Part shown: piece after piece, positions 1 to 11,279 of the stretch | Position numbering within the stretch: position 1 is the stretch's first letter | Layout of the letters: each line of letters begins with the position of its first letter | Source of the DNA: Homalodisca vitripennis | Lineage: Eukaryota; Arthropoda; Insecta; Hemiptera; Cicadellidae | Direction of reading: 5' to 3' | Length of the DNA: 64,000 nt | NCBI RefSeq assembly: GCF_021130785.1 | Contig: NC_060211.1 | Location: 126,863,001 to 126,927,000 of the forward strand | The notes under the pieces: generated by a model | What the model was told of the DNA's origin: nothing | The model's input: the letters and a program-made list of their open reading frames with translations, nothing else | Databases searched by the model: none | Program-made: the position numbers and the translations under genes

Positions 1-1204
1 GAGGAATGAGTCATGTATTTCCTTATGCATAAATAATATTATTTTTCTATAGACCATGGGTTAAATCATGATACATAGAATACCAGGTGACTGAGCTGTT
101 TTGGGTTTTTTTCTGGAAAGGCCATGTTACAAATTAAACTCAAATATTTAAGCTTTTTATTAAGTCAACTCATTACATCTGTCGGAAGTTTTCTGAAAAA
201 ATTAGGCAATATATGATTTTGCATCATACTGTTTGTTTATTTCATAGTTTTCCATGTTTTTGTGATGATGCAAACTGGGTTACCTATAAGGTTGTTATAA
301 TGTTACATTTATCATTACTAAAAATTAATAGTACTTGAGTAAAGGATCGTTCCAGTAAATTCATAGGACCCCAAAACCTTTAAATTCTAAATGTTTAGTA
401 ATAATTCTTTTCCTTAAGTTCAAGACTCATTCTGCAGAATTATTTTTGTAGAACTCACAGACTGAATACACATGGTGTTCAAAAGAAAGATCAAAATTTT
501 CACAATTTCTCCTTAAAATGTCTATAAAAATGAAGAAAAATTCCATTACTAGTTTTTTTAAAGGTATGATAATTAGAGTTTGGTTATCAAATAAGTACCA
601 AACCTAGCAAAACGTTTTGAAATTAAATTGTATTTGAATTTAAGCAAAAGCGAAAATAACAAAACAAAAAGCTCTAACTCTTTCTTTTAAGAAACGTTGA
701 TCCCCATCAGTGAGCACACTGCCTGATAATGATGCTTCATTTTTATTTTATTATTAAATTTTTTTGCTGAAACATCATTAGTCCACATATTAGGTATTTT
801 ACAAAAATATACAGTAGGTTAAATGTAGTTGTAAAACATGTGTTTTCCAGTGTTTTATACATGATGTCAAAATAACACAAACTACTAATCTGAGAATTGT
901 CTTACAACAAACAGTACGCCGGAATTCGACATTCAGCATTTGTTTAGTGTTACCATTTTTAAGGAAAACTATCATGGCAAATTACTCTCAGAAAAAAATT
1001 TGAAAATCATCTAAAAATTTCTGACCTTAACACCAGCTTTAATCTTGGATATTTTCTTCTCTCACCATCCCCTATAGGGCGGCATATCAATGACATGGTG
1101 TAGATTTGGTTTTGGCAACCCTTTTGGAACCCTTGTACAAATATTTGTTTTTATAGCTTCAAGATTACCTTATAGAAAGTAATCAACACTGTTGTTTTTA
1201 ACAG
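1..1204. other. Intron or upstream sequence of the carboxypeptidase gene, no gene seen
   Basis: AT-rich sequence without a convincing exon or recognisable element. It ends with a pyrimidine-rich stretch and an AG splice acceptor at 1203-1204 that opens the first carboxypeptidase exon in the window. The exon or exons for the signal peptide and start codon must lie upstream of the window, because the exon at 1205 begins in the middle of a codon. Confidence 0.6.
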
Positions 1205-1396
1205 ATGTCGAAAAATGGTATCTGGGAGAGAAGGAGGTGGATGTCTTTGTCCAAGCCGAGAAAGTGCCACAGGTCAAAGAGTCTCTGGATAAAGATCAGC
1301 TTGAGTACCGTGTACTCATTGACGATGTTCAGGATGCCATAGACAAAGAGAACCCCCCTCTCTCTGAGGATGAACTCAACTTGGTTGGACGCAAAG
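1205..1396 (+). CDS. Zinc carboxypeptidase (M14), exon with activation peptide
   Basis: The first exon of this gene visible in the window; it needs one base from an upstream exon. It runs from an AG acceptor to a GTAAGT donor, 192 nt, entering in phase 2 and leaving one base. The translation contains VFVQAEKVPQVKESLD, LEYRVLIDDVQDAID and PPLSEDELN, which fits the propeptide (activation domain) of digestive M14A carboxypeptidases; this domain is cleaved off to release the active enzyme. GC content is clearly higher than in the flanking intron. The leaving phase matches the exon at 12703. In the family this product is secreted, typically into the gut lumen; the secretion signal is not in the window. 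The family call is sure, the tissue role is inferred. Confidence 0.9.
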
Positions 1397-2319
1397 GTAA
1401 GTCACTTTGTCTGAATTTATTATACATTTCGTCTTTTCTCACAATATCAAAGTACTGTTATCTAACATTTAAAATTATACAATGTATTTAAACTTGTAAA
1501 CTTATAAAATGTTTTAACCAAATGCTTTAACAAAACAGTGGAGGTAAAATGCTCAGAATTAGATAACAGAAGTTAATAAATAGGCTTTGAAATATTAAAC
1601 TTACTTGCATTATTATTCCAGTGTGTTGATATGATATTTAAAAACATAACTATTTGATGAGTTGAGAGGTTTCTATTTGTTATATAAGTTATTAATGTCT
1701 TCAACTAACTTACCCATTATTGTTCCAGCACAGTAAAAGTAAATTGTATCAGTAACTAACTCTGACACTACTCAGTTACACATTGCGTTTAAAATCTCCT
1801 AAATAATGGAACTGTGTATCAAAAACCATTTAAAGTTTTCAGATATGAGAAGTACTTTAATGGTGAACTTACTAAATTATAAGTATTCAAAGAAATCCTC
1901 TCCAAAATATGTCCACATCTAACGACAAATGTTTTATGTGCTAAAGGCACTCAGCCATTAACTTTGTGTAATTAAGTCAAAATACTTATGAATTACTTTT
2001 ATCCATATAAGTTTTTGATTCAAAGCAGAGACTCTGGTAAACATTGCCACTACCAACTTGAGTCTTTCACTCTCCCAAGTAATCGCCTTTTCATTCTAGT
2101 AATTATATGAAAAATACCATACATTATTTTCTCAACAGTTAATTAACCATTGAATTATTCCATCACCAAATACAAGACTCCTGTGGATTAAAAACTTATA
2201 AAATAATATACAAGTCTGATCACTAGTGTTATTTTTTAATATATCTGATAATCAAAAACAACAATGTAGGATTATTCTGATTCTTCTCACTCAGCATTCT
2301 ATTTTTCTGTCAAACCAAA
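1397..2319. other. Intron, nothing recognised
   Basis: AT-rich start of the 11.3-kb carboxypeptidase intron (1397-12702). No exon or clear mobile element is visible in this part; repeats begin near 2320. Confidence 0.6.
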
Positions 2320-2770
2320 AGATCTTGCTTCAGCTCCATTTCACCTTCCGCTTGTTCAACAACTGGAATCTGACACCTATAGAATTATCCATTATCCTAT
2401 AGAATCCAAGTCCATTAGGATCCAAAAAAGTCGTGACAAAAAAAGCTAAAAACAAACTTTGCATTTTTTTGACATTTAAGAGGGCTAGGCTACAAAATCA
2501 AGTGCAATTTAGATGAAGAGGTGTTCTCTTCGCACCAGGTGCATGACAATGAGAACACCTCTTCCTTTAGATTGCACTTGATTTTAGTCTAAGCGTCTCT
2601 GATGTTTAAACTATGCAACTTTTTTGGATCTCTTCAGATGGACGTGGACTCCAGCTTCTAGGAGTCAAATCTATAACAGCATCAGATTTCAGAGCTGCAC
2701 TAAGGGGAAGATGAAATTGAGCTGAACTCAGCATTTGCATTGAATCTACCCTTCCCACCATAGCTACGTT
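2320..2770. repeat. Foldback (inverted-repeat) element
   Basis: The left arm near 2325-2440 reads like the reverse complement of the right arm near 2610-2750: the left has AGCTCCATTTCACCTTCC and AGGATCCAAAAAAGTCGTGAC, the right has TTTTTTGGATCTCTTCAGATGG and GGGGAAGATGAAATTGAGCT. In the centre is a strong hairpin at about 2488-2592, where two copies of a motif around GAAGAGGTGTTCTC face each other over a loop near CGCACCAGGTGCATGAC. Related sequence occurs near 11280-11480 and 26660-26790. This is a non-coding dispersed repeat; no transposase is seen. Boundaries are approximate. Confidence 0.6.
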
Positions 2771-2871
2771 ATATGCAAAAAAAGATTTTCTGTCTTCTAA
2801 CAAATTATGCAAATTTTTAAATATATACTGTCAAGTAAATCGCTAAGAGGCACTTATGGCACCCATGGTTA

Positions 2872-4320
2872 TATTTTATTTATTTATTTATTTATTCAAA
2901 CAATTTTATATGACAGCTACAGAAACATGTTCCAAAACAGCTATCTTAACTAAGTTACAATATATAGACATAAATAGTAATGTACAAGTTATAATGAAAA
3001 TAATATTCTGACAGTCACGTTAAAAAATAACCAAAAGCATATTTTTATCTAAACTTAAACTAATTCTATGAATAACTCTAAACTCAATTAGTTAAACTAA
3101 ACAGGAATATAAATATAACTAATCTAAATCAAAAAAGGTTGCTACATTTCATTAAAAATACACTTAACTTATCATTAAAAACATCTAGATCGGAAGCATA
3201 ACAATTTAATAATCTCAATATTTTGTATAAAGGAAAGTTAAAATGTGACAGTGTTTTACACCTTGGTAAGGAAAACAAATTAAATGTTCTTACACTTCGT
3301 CCAGGTACATATAAATGAATGTTCTCTAATAAAAACCTGCTATCGATAGAACCATTTAAAACTTTGTGTGTTAAGGATGCTAATGAAAGTTTTCTTCTCA
3401 GAGACAGTTTAGGGGCAGCAAAAATGTTTCTCAAATCGGAAGTAGGAAAATCAAAGGGACATGAACGAGAAAATCTTTTGAAATATAAATATCTTAGAAA
3501 TTTATTCTGGAGAATTTCTATTTTATCACAATCAGACTTGGTTATTGAATCCCACACTACCGCACAGTATTCCAATTTGCTTCTGATTAAAGTTTGGTAC
3601 AACCTTATTATGGCTTCTGTATCTTGGAAAGACCTAGTATTTCTTTTAACAAACCCTAACAGCTTATAAGATTCAGCTATCACGCTATATACGTGATCAT
3701 TAAAAGTAAGAGTGGAATCAAAGATTATGCCCAAGTCCTTTATTGTATTGACTGACTTTAACGGAGTACTTCCAATATGATATAAATTATTGATAGAAAC
3801 ATTTCTCCGAGAGTATGACATAGCAAAACATTTTTGGACATTGAGATATAATTTATTAAATAAACACCAGGAACTAAGTTGATCAATTGAGATTTGTAAC
3901 AGTTGTGTATCTAATGTACTGTTTATTGGTTTGAATATTTTTAAATCATCAGCAAACAACAAACACTTGCAGTCAGAGAAGCAGTCTGGTAGATCATTAA
4001 TAAAAATTAAGAAAAGAAGAGGCCCCAAATTTGAGCCCTGGGGCACACCCGAAGAACTGTGAAATATTGAAGATCTAGTACCAGAAATTGAGACATACTG
4101 AGGTCGATTTTTTTAGATATGAAGCCATCAAACTGCAAGCCCTCATTGAGAACCCCAAATTTAATAATTTATTTAACAGAATATCATGGTTAACTTTGTC
4201 AAATGCCTTAGAAAAATCTGTATATATTATTGATATTTCTAAATTTTGAATTATTATAACACAGTTACAATCCATGTTCTTTAGAAAAGTAATGAATTGC
4301 AGTCTTCTTGACTTTCATCA
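2872..4320 (-). mobile_element. 5'-truncated LINE (Jockey/CR1-like non-LTR retrotransposon)
   Basis: Minus-strand copy. The 3' end is a (TAAA)n tail at 2872-2896, typical of CR1/Jockey-type elements. It is preceded by a reverse transcriptase reading frame that runs up to about 4275. The endonuclease domain and 5' region are missing, so this is a dead-on-arrival truncated insertion. It lies in the large carboxypeptidase intron, antisense to the gene. Confidence 0.85.
3129..4275 (-). pseudogene. Reverse transcriptase of LINE, truncated and frameshifted
   Basis: Two minus-strand pieces in different frames. The N-terminal piece (4275-4075) contains YTDFSKAFDKVNHDILLNKL, the reverse transcriptase motif carrying the first catalytic Asp. 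The second piece (4046-3129, 305 codons) contains PQGSNLGPLLFLIFINDL and LLFADDLKIF, the FADD catalytic box, then the thumb-like region with IKDLGIIFDSTLTFNDHV and YCAVVWD. The offset between the pieces (229 nt) is not a multiple of three, so there is a frameshift near 4050-4075. The family makes cDNA from its own RNA at the target site; this copy cannot do so. Confidence 0.88.
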
Positions 4321-4776
4321 TCCTAAAGCAAACTACAACCTCTTTGAAATTCTACACATATAAAGAAATCATTTAACACTTTCACTGTGACTATATTCAG
4401 CTAGACTTACTGCCATGAGTAATCTGATTGTGTGCTGTAAGGCTTAATGCAATGTTATTTCACCTCAAAAAGGATAGATTAGATGATTTTACATATTATT
4501 AGTTTACTGATCATCAAAATGAATCTAACATTTTTATTCCGATAAATTCATTAATTGGTTGCTTCGAACTTTGGATATTACATTTCATAGTAAATAATAT
4601 TTATTGGAAACTAGTTCTTCACTATCTTGTGCCAGCTTGTAATGAAAATAACAGAATTTATTAATCTATTTATTAGAATTTATTTTGGTCTTTACAGTTA
4701 GTTTGAAATTTTATTCTATTTTATCATATGTTTATTCTATTTTACACATATGTTTTTTTCTGTAAACAATGTCAAA

Positions 4777-4800
4777 CTGATGATGCCTTAACCGGCGAAA
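4777..4800 (+). ncRNA. Candidate degenerate hammerhead ribozyme core
   Basis: CTGATGA (4777-4783) is followed by a short stem GCC/GGC (4785-4787 with 4794-4796) over the loop TTAACC and then GAAA (4797-4800). This is the order of the conserved hammerhead core: CUGANGA, stem II, GAAA. Such cores are known in the terminal repeats of Penelope-like elements, and a Penelope fragment does occur elsewhere in the window. Stems I and III cannot be drawn convincingly from the flanks, so this may be only a fossil of such an element. Confidence 0.3.
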
Positions 4801-4960
4801 GCGCTTTTTTAATAAATTTAATGTGGAAGTATATAAAAAATGTCTTTTCCATTAGAAAATAACAGAGTCAACATTTATGAGTTAAATATTGTTTGGTTCA
4901 TTTAGTGTTGAGATGTAATTATAAAACATTGAATTAGTTAATGCAACGATTCAATGCTTA

Positions 4961-6172
4961 CGAGGTGTGTTCAAAAAGTAATGTGTGTTCAAAAAGTAAT
5001 GGGAAGTTTTTAAGTTTCACGGGTTTGGAGAGTCCAAATTGTCAAGATTTTTTTTATTATTTTGGTACTTGAAGTCTACTAAAAATTGTTTACTTTTTCA
5101 GTGGCAGCTGCTAAGGTTAGATGTGTTTATGAACTCAGCAATTTTCATTTGTTAACAAAAATAGATCTAAGAACTTGTATCAGATTTTGTGTGAAAAATA
5201 AAATAAAGTGTAACAAAGTATGGGGAAAATGTTAACAAAAGGCCTATGGTGAGTCTGTTGTGAATAAAACAAGGGTTTACAAGTGGTGTAATTGTTTTAA
5301 ATATGGCCGTGAAGACATTAAAGATAACAAACACTCAGGACGTTTCAGCACATGAACAACTGATAAAAACATGAAAAATAGTGGAAGATATGCTGATGAA
5401 ACAGAGAAGTCACTGAAGATGTTGGCATATTAATTAGCTCATGCCATGAGATGTTTTCAAATGCTATGGGTATGAAAAATGTGGCAGCAAAATTTGTCCC
5501 AAAATAGTTGAATTCTGAACAAAAACAGGGGCGAATGGAAGTTGCTCAGAAGTTCCTAAATGACGATGCAGAACTACTGAAACATGTTATAACAGGTGAT
5601 GAACCATGAGTTTACCGATATGTAGTTTAAACTAAGATTCAATCATGCCAATGGATGCATTCAGAATCACCAAGATCGAAAAAGGCTCGCCAAGTGCAGT
5701 CAAACATAAAGTTATGTTCACTGTGTTCTTTGATTTTAATGCCATATTGCATCATTAATTCTTGCCACAAGGTCAAACGGTCGATAAAGACTACTACCTG
5801 CAAGTTCAATAGCCTTTGAGTGAAGCAATCTGAAAAAATACCCGGATTTGTTACAAAATAATGCACCTGCTCACACTTCATTGCTTTGTCGTGAATTTTA
5901 GGCCAAAAAATTACTTTAACGATGCTCCAACCCCTGTATTCACCAGACATGTACCTTTTTTTTTTGTATTTCCAAAACTAGTGAGAACCTTACAGAGTCG
6001 TTGTTTTAAAAGATATTCCAAAGATCAAATTTGAGAAGTGTTTTGAGAATTGAAAGAAGCACTGGCACAAGTTTATTTCTAATGGGGACTATTTTAAAGG
6101 TGACAAAATTAATATAGATGAATAAATAAATATTTTTTTCAAAATAAGAAAATTTCCATTACTTTTTGAATA
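4961..6172 (+). mobile_element. Decayed mariner transposon
   Basis: It starts next to TA with CGAGGTGTGTTCAAAAAGTA, a mariner-type terminal repeat; part of this motif is immediately duplicated. The 3' side ends with TTCCATTACTTTTTGAA, the complement of the inner part of the left end; the last bases are lost. In between, fragments of a mariner transposase can be read on the + strand with many stops: VNKTRVYKWCNCFKYGREDI near the N-terminus, then VAQKFLNDDAELLKHVITGD followed by EPWVY, the box with the first catalytic Asp, then PLYSPDMYLF, the third catalytic box. It is clearly inactive. Confidence 0.85.
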
Positions 6173-6968
6173 TAATTATATTATGGCTAAAGCGGCATTT
6201 CCACTATGCCTTTACTGTATAATATGCATTTAACACCTATGTAGTAGATCAATAACATTGCGCTTCTGTGTATGCTTTATTCTCATTCTAATGCACCTGA
6301 TTGTCATTAAGTGATAAAAAAGAGCTTTATTAGTTTGCATGTATAATTAATTCAGAACTAAGCGTGTTCATAAACTTAGTTTTAAAACAGTTCTCATGTT
6401 TTATTAAATGGATTGTCTGAACAAACAATGCATTTTAATGTAGGCAGAGGTGGCCTATAGATTAATTGTTTATAATTTAATTTGCAGTATTTAATTAATT
6501 TTCTAATGGTAATATGTTGGATTTTTAATAAACATCAGGGATTAAGAGAGAACATAAAATTTAGACAAAAAATACCAGATTTTAAAAGTACTTTATGTAA
6601 TACTCTTCATAGTACATCTTAATAAGTACTAATTGTTTTAGTTATGTTTTTGATTTTATTACAAAATTCAAATGCAATATGTGGTGACTAAAATTTGTAT
6701 TATCTATCACCATTAGAAAGGTTGATGATCTTTATTTCTGCTAATCGCTACGTACAATCTAATTCACTTTTATTGAATGTTAAGAAATTTTTCCTGTTCC
6801 TAATAATTGTAGCTGCTATTGAATTGTATTTTTTAAATTAATTTTGACCCACCTCACTGTGATTTGTCCAAATTGTGTAGGTTTAATAAATTGACTTTTT
6901 AGAGTGCTTGCTAATGTTGTTTTTTAAATTTATTTCTATACATTTCAAGGATTTTTCTTCACAAACAT

Positions 6969-6972
<4 letters not shown>
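6173..6972. other. Intron sequence, nothing recognised
   Basis: AT-rich sequence with no exon, structural RNA or clear repeat that I can identify. Confidence 0.5.

Positions 6973-7019
<47 letters not shown>
6973..7019. repeat. (TA)n microsatellite
   Basis: Uninterrupted alternating TA. Confidence 0.97.
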
Positions 7020-7023
<4 letters not shown>

Positions 7024-7989
7024 CAGATATAGGCATAACTAAAAAATTTAATAATTCATCAAAATGGAAATAACAGCTATGAAAGTCATGCAAACAAGAT
7101 CAACATTGCAATAGACATTCTTCTGATCACATCATTAGAGGCATAGTGGGAATGCTCCTTGAAAATAGGAATTTCTGATCTAGCATGACAACAAGCATGT
7201 AGTATGGTGTCATGGTGAGATATAAGTGTGTTGTACAGCAAAGCGGCGGCTATGGTGTCGAAAGTGCAAGCCTTACCGAGGCCCCAAACTGTGCTGCCAG
7301 GTCCAACGCTCTCCTGGTGAGAGGGAACAACTCTTCCAACTCTGTCCTCTTTCAGCTTGATTTTCTGTTGTATTCTGTTCTTAACTAATATTTCTTTTCA
7401 TATGTTTACAACCAATATTGTGTGTTTATCTATTACAAGGTTAATGTGCGCCACACATGGAAAATTTCTAATCTACAGCTCATTTAATTCTCGGGATATC
7501 CTGCAGCAGATACGACAACTAGAAGATCATACAGAAAAGAAATTGTTACAAAAATTACGAATCAACAAGTTCCATGGTTAGACATGTACCATCATAGAAC
7601 ACATTCTTGTCTAATTAGAAATGAATTTTCGTGCTAAATCTAAAGTCTACGGATGAAATCTTTCTCGAGATATCTTGTGACATGATACATTAAAATTTTT
7701 CTTCATTACAATAAGTTTCATAGCAACGTTCAAAATATAAAAGTTTTGATAAATTAAGGAGGGTACTACAACCCAAGAATATGCTGAAACCAAATCTTGT
7801 CACCGAAATTTGAAATTTATCTTCCATTGTATCACTTTTTCCTTTCACTCTATGAATATAAATATCACATGTGATTGTACACAATTTGTTTACAAATTTA
7901 TTTATTTAACTATTTTTTCATTGCTATTATGATTACATATAAGTCCATTGTAACAATATTGGCTAACACGTACCATCATCAAATTTAGT

Positions 7990-7990
<1 letters not shown>

Positions 7991-8060
<70 letters not shown>

Positions 8061-8210
8061 GCGTTGGGATATTGGGGTGGATTCAGAGATCCTCACACGT
8101 CAACCTGAGCTTATTGTGTGCCCCTTTGACGTTAGAGGGTTGCTCATATATAAATGAAGCTTCATGCAAAATTGTTTTCGTGATATCGTTCAGACAGGCC
8201 AAACAATGAC
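7991..8210 (-). mobile_element. Retrocopy or SINE with 69-nt poly(A) tail (minus strand)
   Basis: A run of 69 T (7991-8059) is followed by a GC-richer body. On the minus strand this reads as a body ending CCCCAATATCCCAACGCC plus a long poly(A), the structure of a LINE-mobilised retrocopy. I do not recognise the body; its far end near 8210 is a guess. The long pure tail suggests a recent insertion. Encoded poly-Lys or poly-Phe reading frames here are artefacts. Confidence 0.55.
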
Positions 8211-9682
8211 ATTTTTCCAGCATGTTGAGTCACTAGAGCTCAACCAAAAATTATTTAATCCATTCAAACAATATTAACTAAACATATTTTCATTTCCAGT
8301 TTGGCTGTAGTTTACGTTATTTTATTTTTGTATGTTATAAATACAGTAGATTTAAATGAATTTAATATTCTCATGTTTCCAAACAACAGCAGTAGTAGTA
8401 GGTTATCTAAATAAAATGTTGGAGAGGAACCGTCAATAAATATAAATACTTTCTTGCCCCAATAAAATAAAACCAAAGGGCTTCCAGACAGAATAGCATT
8501 AGACAACAATAATCCTTTGGCATACACATATCACTGTTATATACTCTAACCTTTGTAAGTTTTCTATATCGAAATCATTGTAAAAAAACACGATACCTCA
8601 AAATATTCTGTGCTTTAAAGTCTTCCTTCAGTGCACAATTTCCTTTAGTTTTGAACTATAAAAGCATGACCCTTTAACATGAAAGTGAACATATTTTAAC
8701 CTGCATGATAAATTCCTCTTTTACTAATACTATTGTTGCATGTTCAAAAATATTAAAATCTTCTTTCATCATATTAAATTTTATTGTTATAAATGTTTTC
8801 AGTGTGCAATAAATTATCTGTAGTGATGCTTTACAATGTAAGGGGTCCTTATATACAAAAGAGTCTGGTCTATAATCATATTAATTACAAAACACCATGC
8901 CAAACAAATTAGATTTATTCAATGATCTCAACAATTTTCCTGAGCAGAGAATAATCAAATTTTTGTGAAATATTTTTAAAGCTTCAACTGTAGACAACAG
9001 ATTGTTAGAAGTCACATAGAATTTCATGAAATTTGTGGACAAGCTATTCAGGACAATAAATTTAAATGCATAAAGGTAAATAATTGGTGTATAGAAATTT
9101 CTATTTATAAACCAATAATTTGTTATTTTCACTTAACAGTGAACAAGAGAAACATATTTATTGTTTAAATAATATAATTCTTTAAAATAACAAACACATA
9201 ACTTATTATATTGTACTTTTGACTTGTAATGAATTGGAAGCCAAAAAAAACCGTTTTCTAAACAAAGAAAAATATTAAATTAAACACAATCATTATTGTT
9301 TAGTTTGAAATACTTGTTTTGGAGATTTTTGGGAGATGAAGTAATCTATACTAATTGCAATGTCCTGAGTCGCAAACACAAATTTATAAACTTTATCAGT
9401 TTTTATTTATCCACAAGTTTTATTTCAGTTATTATATACAATTTTGAGCAAAGGGAATGTATAGTGTAGAAATGTTGTATTGTTATTATTGAACATTTCT
9501 CAATATCTCTTAAAGTTTCGAATGTTGCAAGATATACTATATATGAAGGGAGACAATAACAAAGTAACTCCTATATTCACCAATTTTATGAAATTCAGCA
9601 CAAATACATTTGTCCAGTGGACATTTTGGATAAGTTTGTAAACCAGAATCAAATCTTGAAAAATTGTTAAATGGCAGTAATT

Positions 9683-9685
<3 letters not shown>
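8211..9685. other. Intron sequence, nothing recognised
   Basis: AT-rich; small open frames only, none with recognisable content. No mobile element ends seen. Confidence 0.5.

Positions 9686-9740
<55 letters not shown>
9686..9740. repeat. (TA)n microsatellite next to the tandem array
   Basis: TA repeat with one CA interruption, directly abutting the first 261-bp unit. Confidence 0.95.
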
Positions 9741-9741
<1 letters not shown>

Positions 9742-9776
9742 ATTTATTTCAATAAACATTGAATCGCAAAAAGTAC

Positions 9777-9848
9777 TTGCTCCGCCGGGACTCGAACCCA
9801 GGATCTCTCACTTGCCGGGTGAATGTGCTACCATTACACCACAGAGCC
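9777..9848 (-). tRNA. tRNA-like sequence, copy 1 (probably not a functional tRNA)
   Basis: On the minus strand: acceptor strand GGCTCTG, D arm GTGT-AATGGTA-GCAC, anticodon arm TTCAC-CCGGCAA-GTGAG, T loop TTCGAGT with T stem, acceptor 3' strand CGGAGCA. Box A and box B promoter motifs are recognisable. The loop position of the anticodon reads GGC (Ala) but position 33 is C instead of the invariant T, the outermost acceptor pair is G-A, and this copy has one extra base before the T stem. More likely a tRNA-derived repeat. Confidence 0.5.
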
Positions 9849-10038
9849 CTCACTTTTTACGATTCAATTATTTTGTATTTGGCCGTTTCTTTCACATATG
9901 TGTTTAAATAACCAAACTAACATATGATCGGAAGACCAAATACCTGTCAAATGACTTTTATTTACATTCATTAAATTTGTATAAATGGCAATAGCTGAAT
10001 TTAATTTATTTCAATAAACATTGAATCGCAAAAAGTAC

Positions 10039-10109
10039 TTGCTCCGCCGGGACTCGAACCCGGATCTCTCACTTGCCGGGTGAATGTGCTACCATTACAC
10101 CACAGAGCC
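10039..10109 (-). tRNA. tRNA-like sequence, copy 2
   Basis: Same fold as copy 1 but without the extra base, so the T stem CCGGG/CCCGG is perfect and the variable loop is AGAT. This is the best-formed of the three. It shares the C33 and G-A oddities. Confidence 0.5.
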
Positions 10110-10299
10110 CTCACTTTTTACGATTCAATTATTTTGTATTTGGCCGTTTCTTTCACATATGTGTTTAAATAACCAAACTAACATATGATCGGAAGACCAA
10201 ATACCTGTCAAATGACTTTTATTTACATTCATTAAATTTGTATAAATGGCAATAGCCGAATTTAATTTATTTCAATAAACATTGAATCGCAAAAAGTAC

Positions 10300-10370
10300 T
10301 TGCTCCGCCGGGACTCAAACCCGGATCTCTCACTTGCCGGGTGAATGTGCTACCATTACACCACAGAGCC
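10300..10370 (-). tRNA. tRNA-like sequence, copy 3
   Basis: As copy 2, with one change in the T loop (TTCGAG to TTTGAG on the minus strand) that breaks the box B consensus. Confidence 0.45.
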
Positions 10371-11146
10371 CTCACTTTTTACGATTCAATTATTTTGTAT
10401 TTGGCCGTTTCTTTCACATATGTGTTTAAATAACCAAACTAACATATGATCGGAAGACCAAATACCTGTCAAATGACTTTTATTTACATTCATTAAATTT
10501 GTATAAATGGCAATAGCCGAATTTAATTTATTTCAATAAACATTGAATCGCAAAAAATATATATATAAAATTACTGGTACATATATATTACACAACTCTC
10601 CCCTCTACCATTCCCAACTAATCCTAGCATGCTCTGACATACAGACACATACAAAAATCAGTGGCATTACATTCAGGGCAATCTTTGTAAAATAGTAACA
10701 CCTCCAAAAATGTATAAATCCATTATCTTGAAATTTAGTAATATTAACATAGTTACAAACATATAAATTGGTTTCTTGAAATGTGAACTTGATTAGCATG
10801 CAATCAAATAGAAATTAAGTTTGTAAATATTAACTTGTAATGATTTGATTATTTATGTTTTTTAGCCAATGGATTGTTTTGATAATATGATAAAAAAAGT
10901 AACTTATAATGATCCTTGTATTCTGTTATGCTAATAAATTTTAACTAGTGTAATTGTTTATAAACAGGAAATAGTTTGTCTCCATACCTACCATCAGCAA
11001 ATTAGGTTAGGTATGGATGGCCAACCAATGGGGTATACAGTTTTTATTTTTATCTCATGTATGTATGTGTTTGATTTAAACACCATTTTAACATCTTTGA
11101 TGAATCAGTAGAGGAAATACTTTTTTTATATCTTTCTATAACCTGA

Positions 11147-11173
11147 CTGACGATGATGTATCAACATCGAATA
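11147..11173 (+). ncRNA. Weak hammerhead-like motif
   Basis: CTGACGA (11147-11153) is followed by a 5-bp stem GATGT/ACATC over loop ATCA (11155-11168) and then GAATA. The order fits a hammerhead core with a well-paired stem II, but GAAA is mutated to GAAT. If it was ever a ribozyme it is probably inactive. Confidence 0.2.
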
Positions 11174-11279
11174 CAGATAAGATAATGAAAAACAAAAATT
11201 GCTATAGTAAGTTAACTTTTTCATCAGATTTGATGATATTGAATACGTCTATGGTGGGAAGGGTTAAATCAATGTAAAT

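Larger units (their letters stand above)
9741..10558. repeat. Tandem array of 261-bp units, each with a tRNA-like sequence inside an inverted repeat
   Basis: Three near-identical units start at 9741, 10003 and 10264, with a fourth, partial unit from 10525. Spacing is 262, 261 and 261 bp; the extra base lies in the tRNA-like part of unit 1. Each unit holds an inverted repeat, ATTGAATCGCAAAAAGT against ACTTTTTACGATTCAAT (16 of 17 pair), enclosing a tRNA-like sequence on the minus strand, followed by about 150 bp of spacer. The array begins at a (TA)n run and stops at a short (TA)n. A fragment of the spacer recurs next to (TA)n at 38390-38429, so this is a dispersed family. Confidence 0.92.

Noticed and set aside
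7902..8209. Poly-Lys and poly-Phe reading frames
   Set aside because: They are translations of the 69-nt poly(T); no gene is implied.
9741..10558. CRISPR array or functional tRNA gene cluster
   Set aside because: Repeat units are 261 bp with no short-repeat/spacer pattern; the tRNA folds have C33 and an imperfect acceptor and are amplified with their flanks, so a repeat family is more likely.
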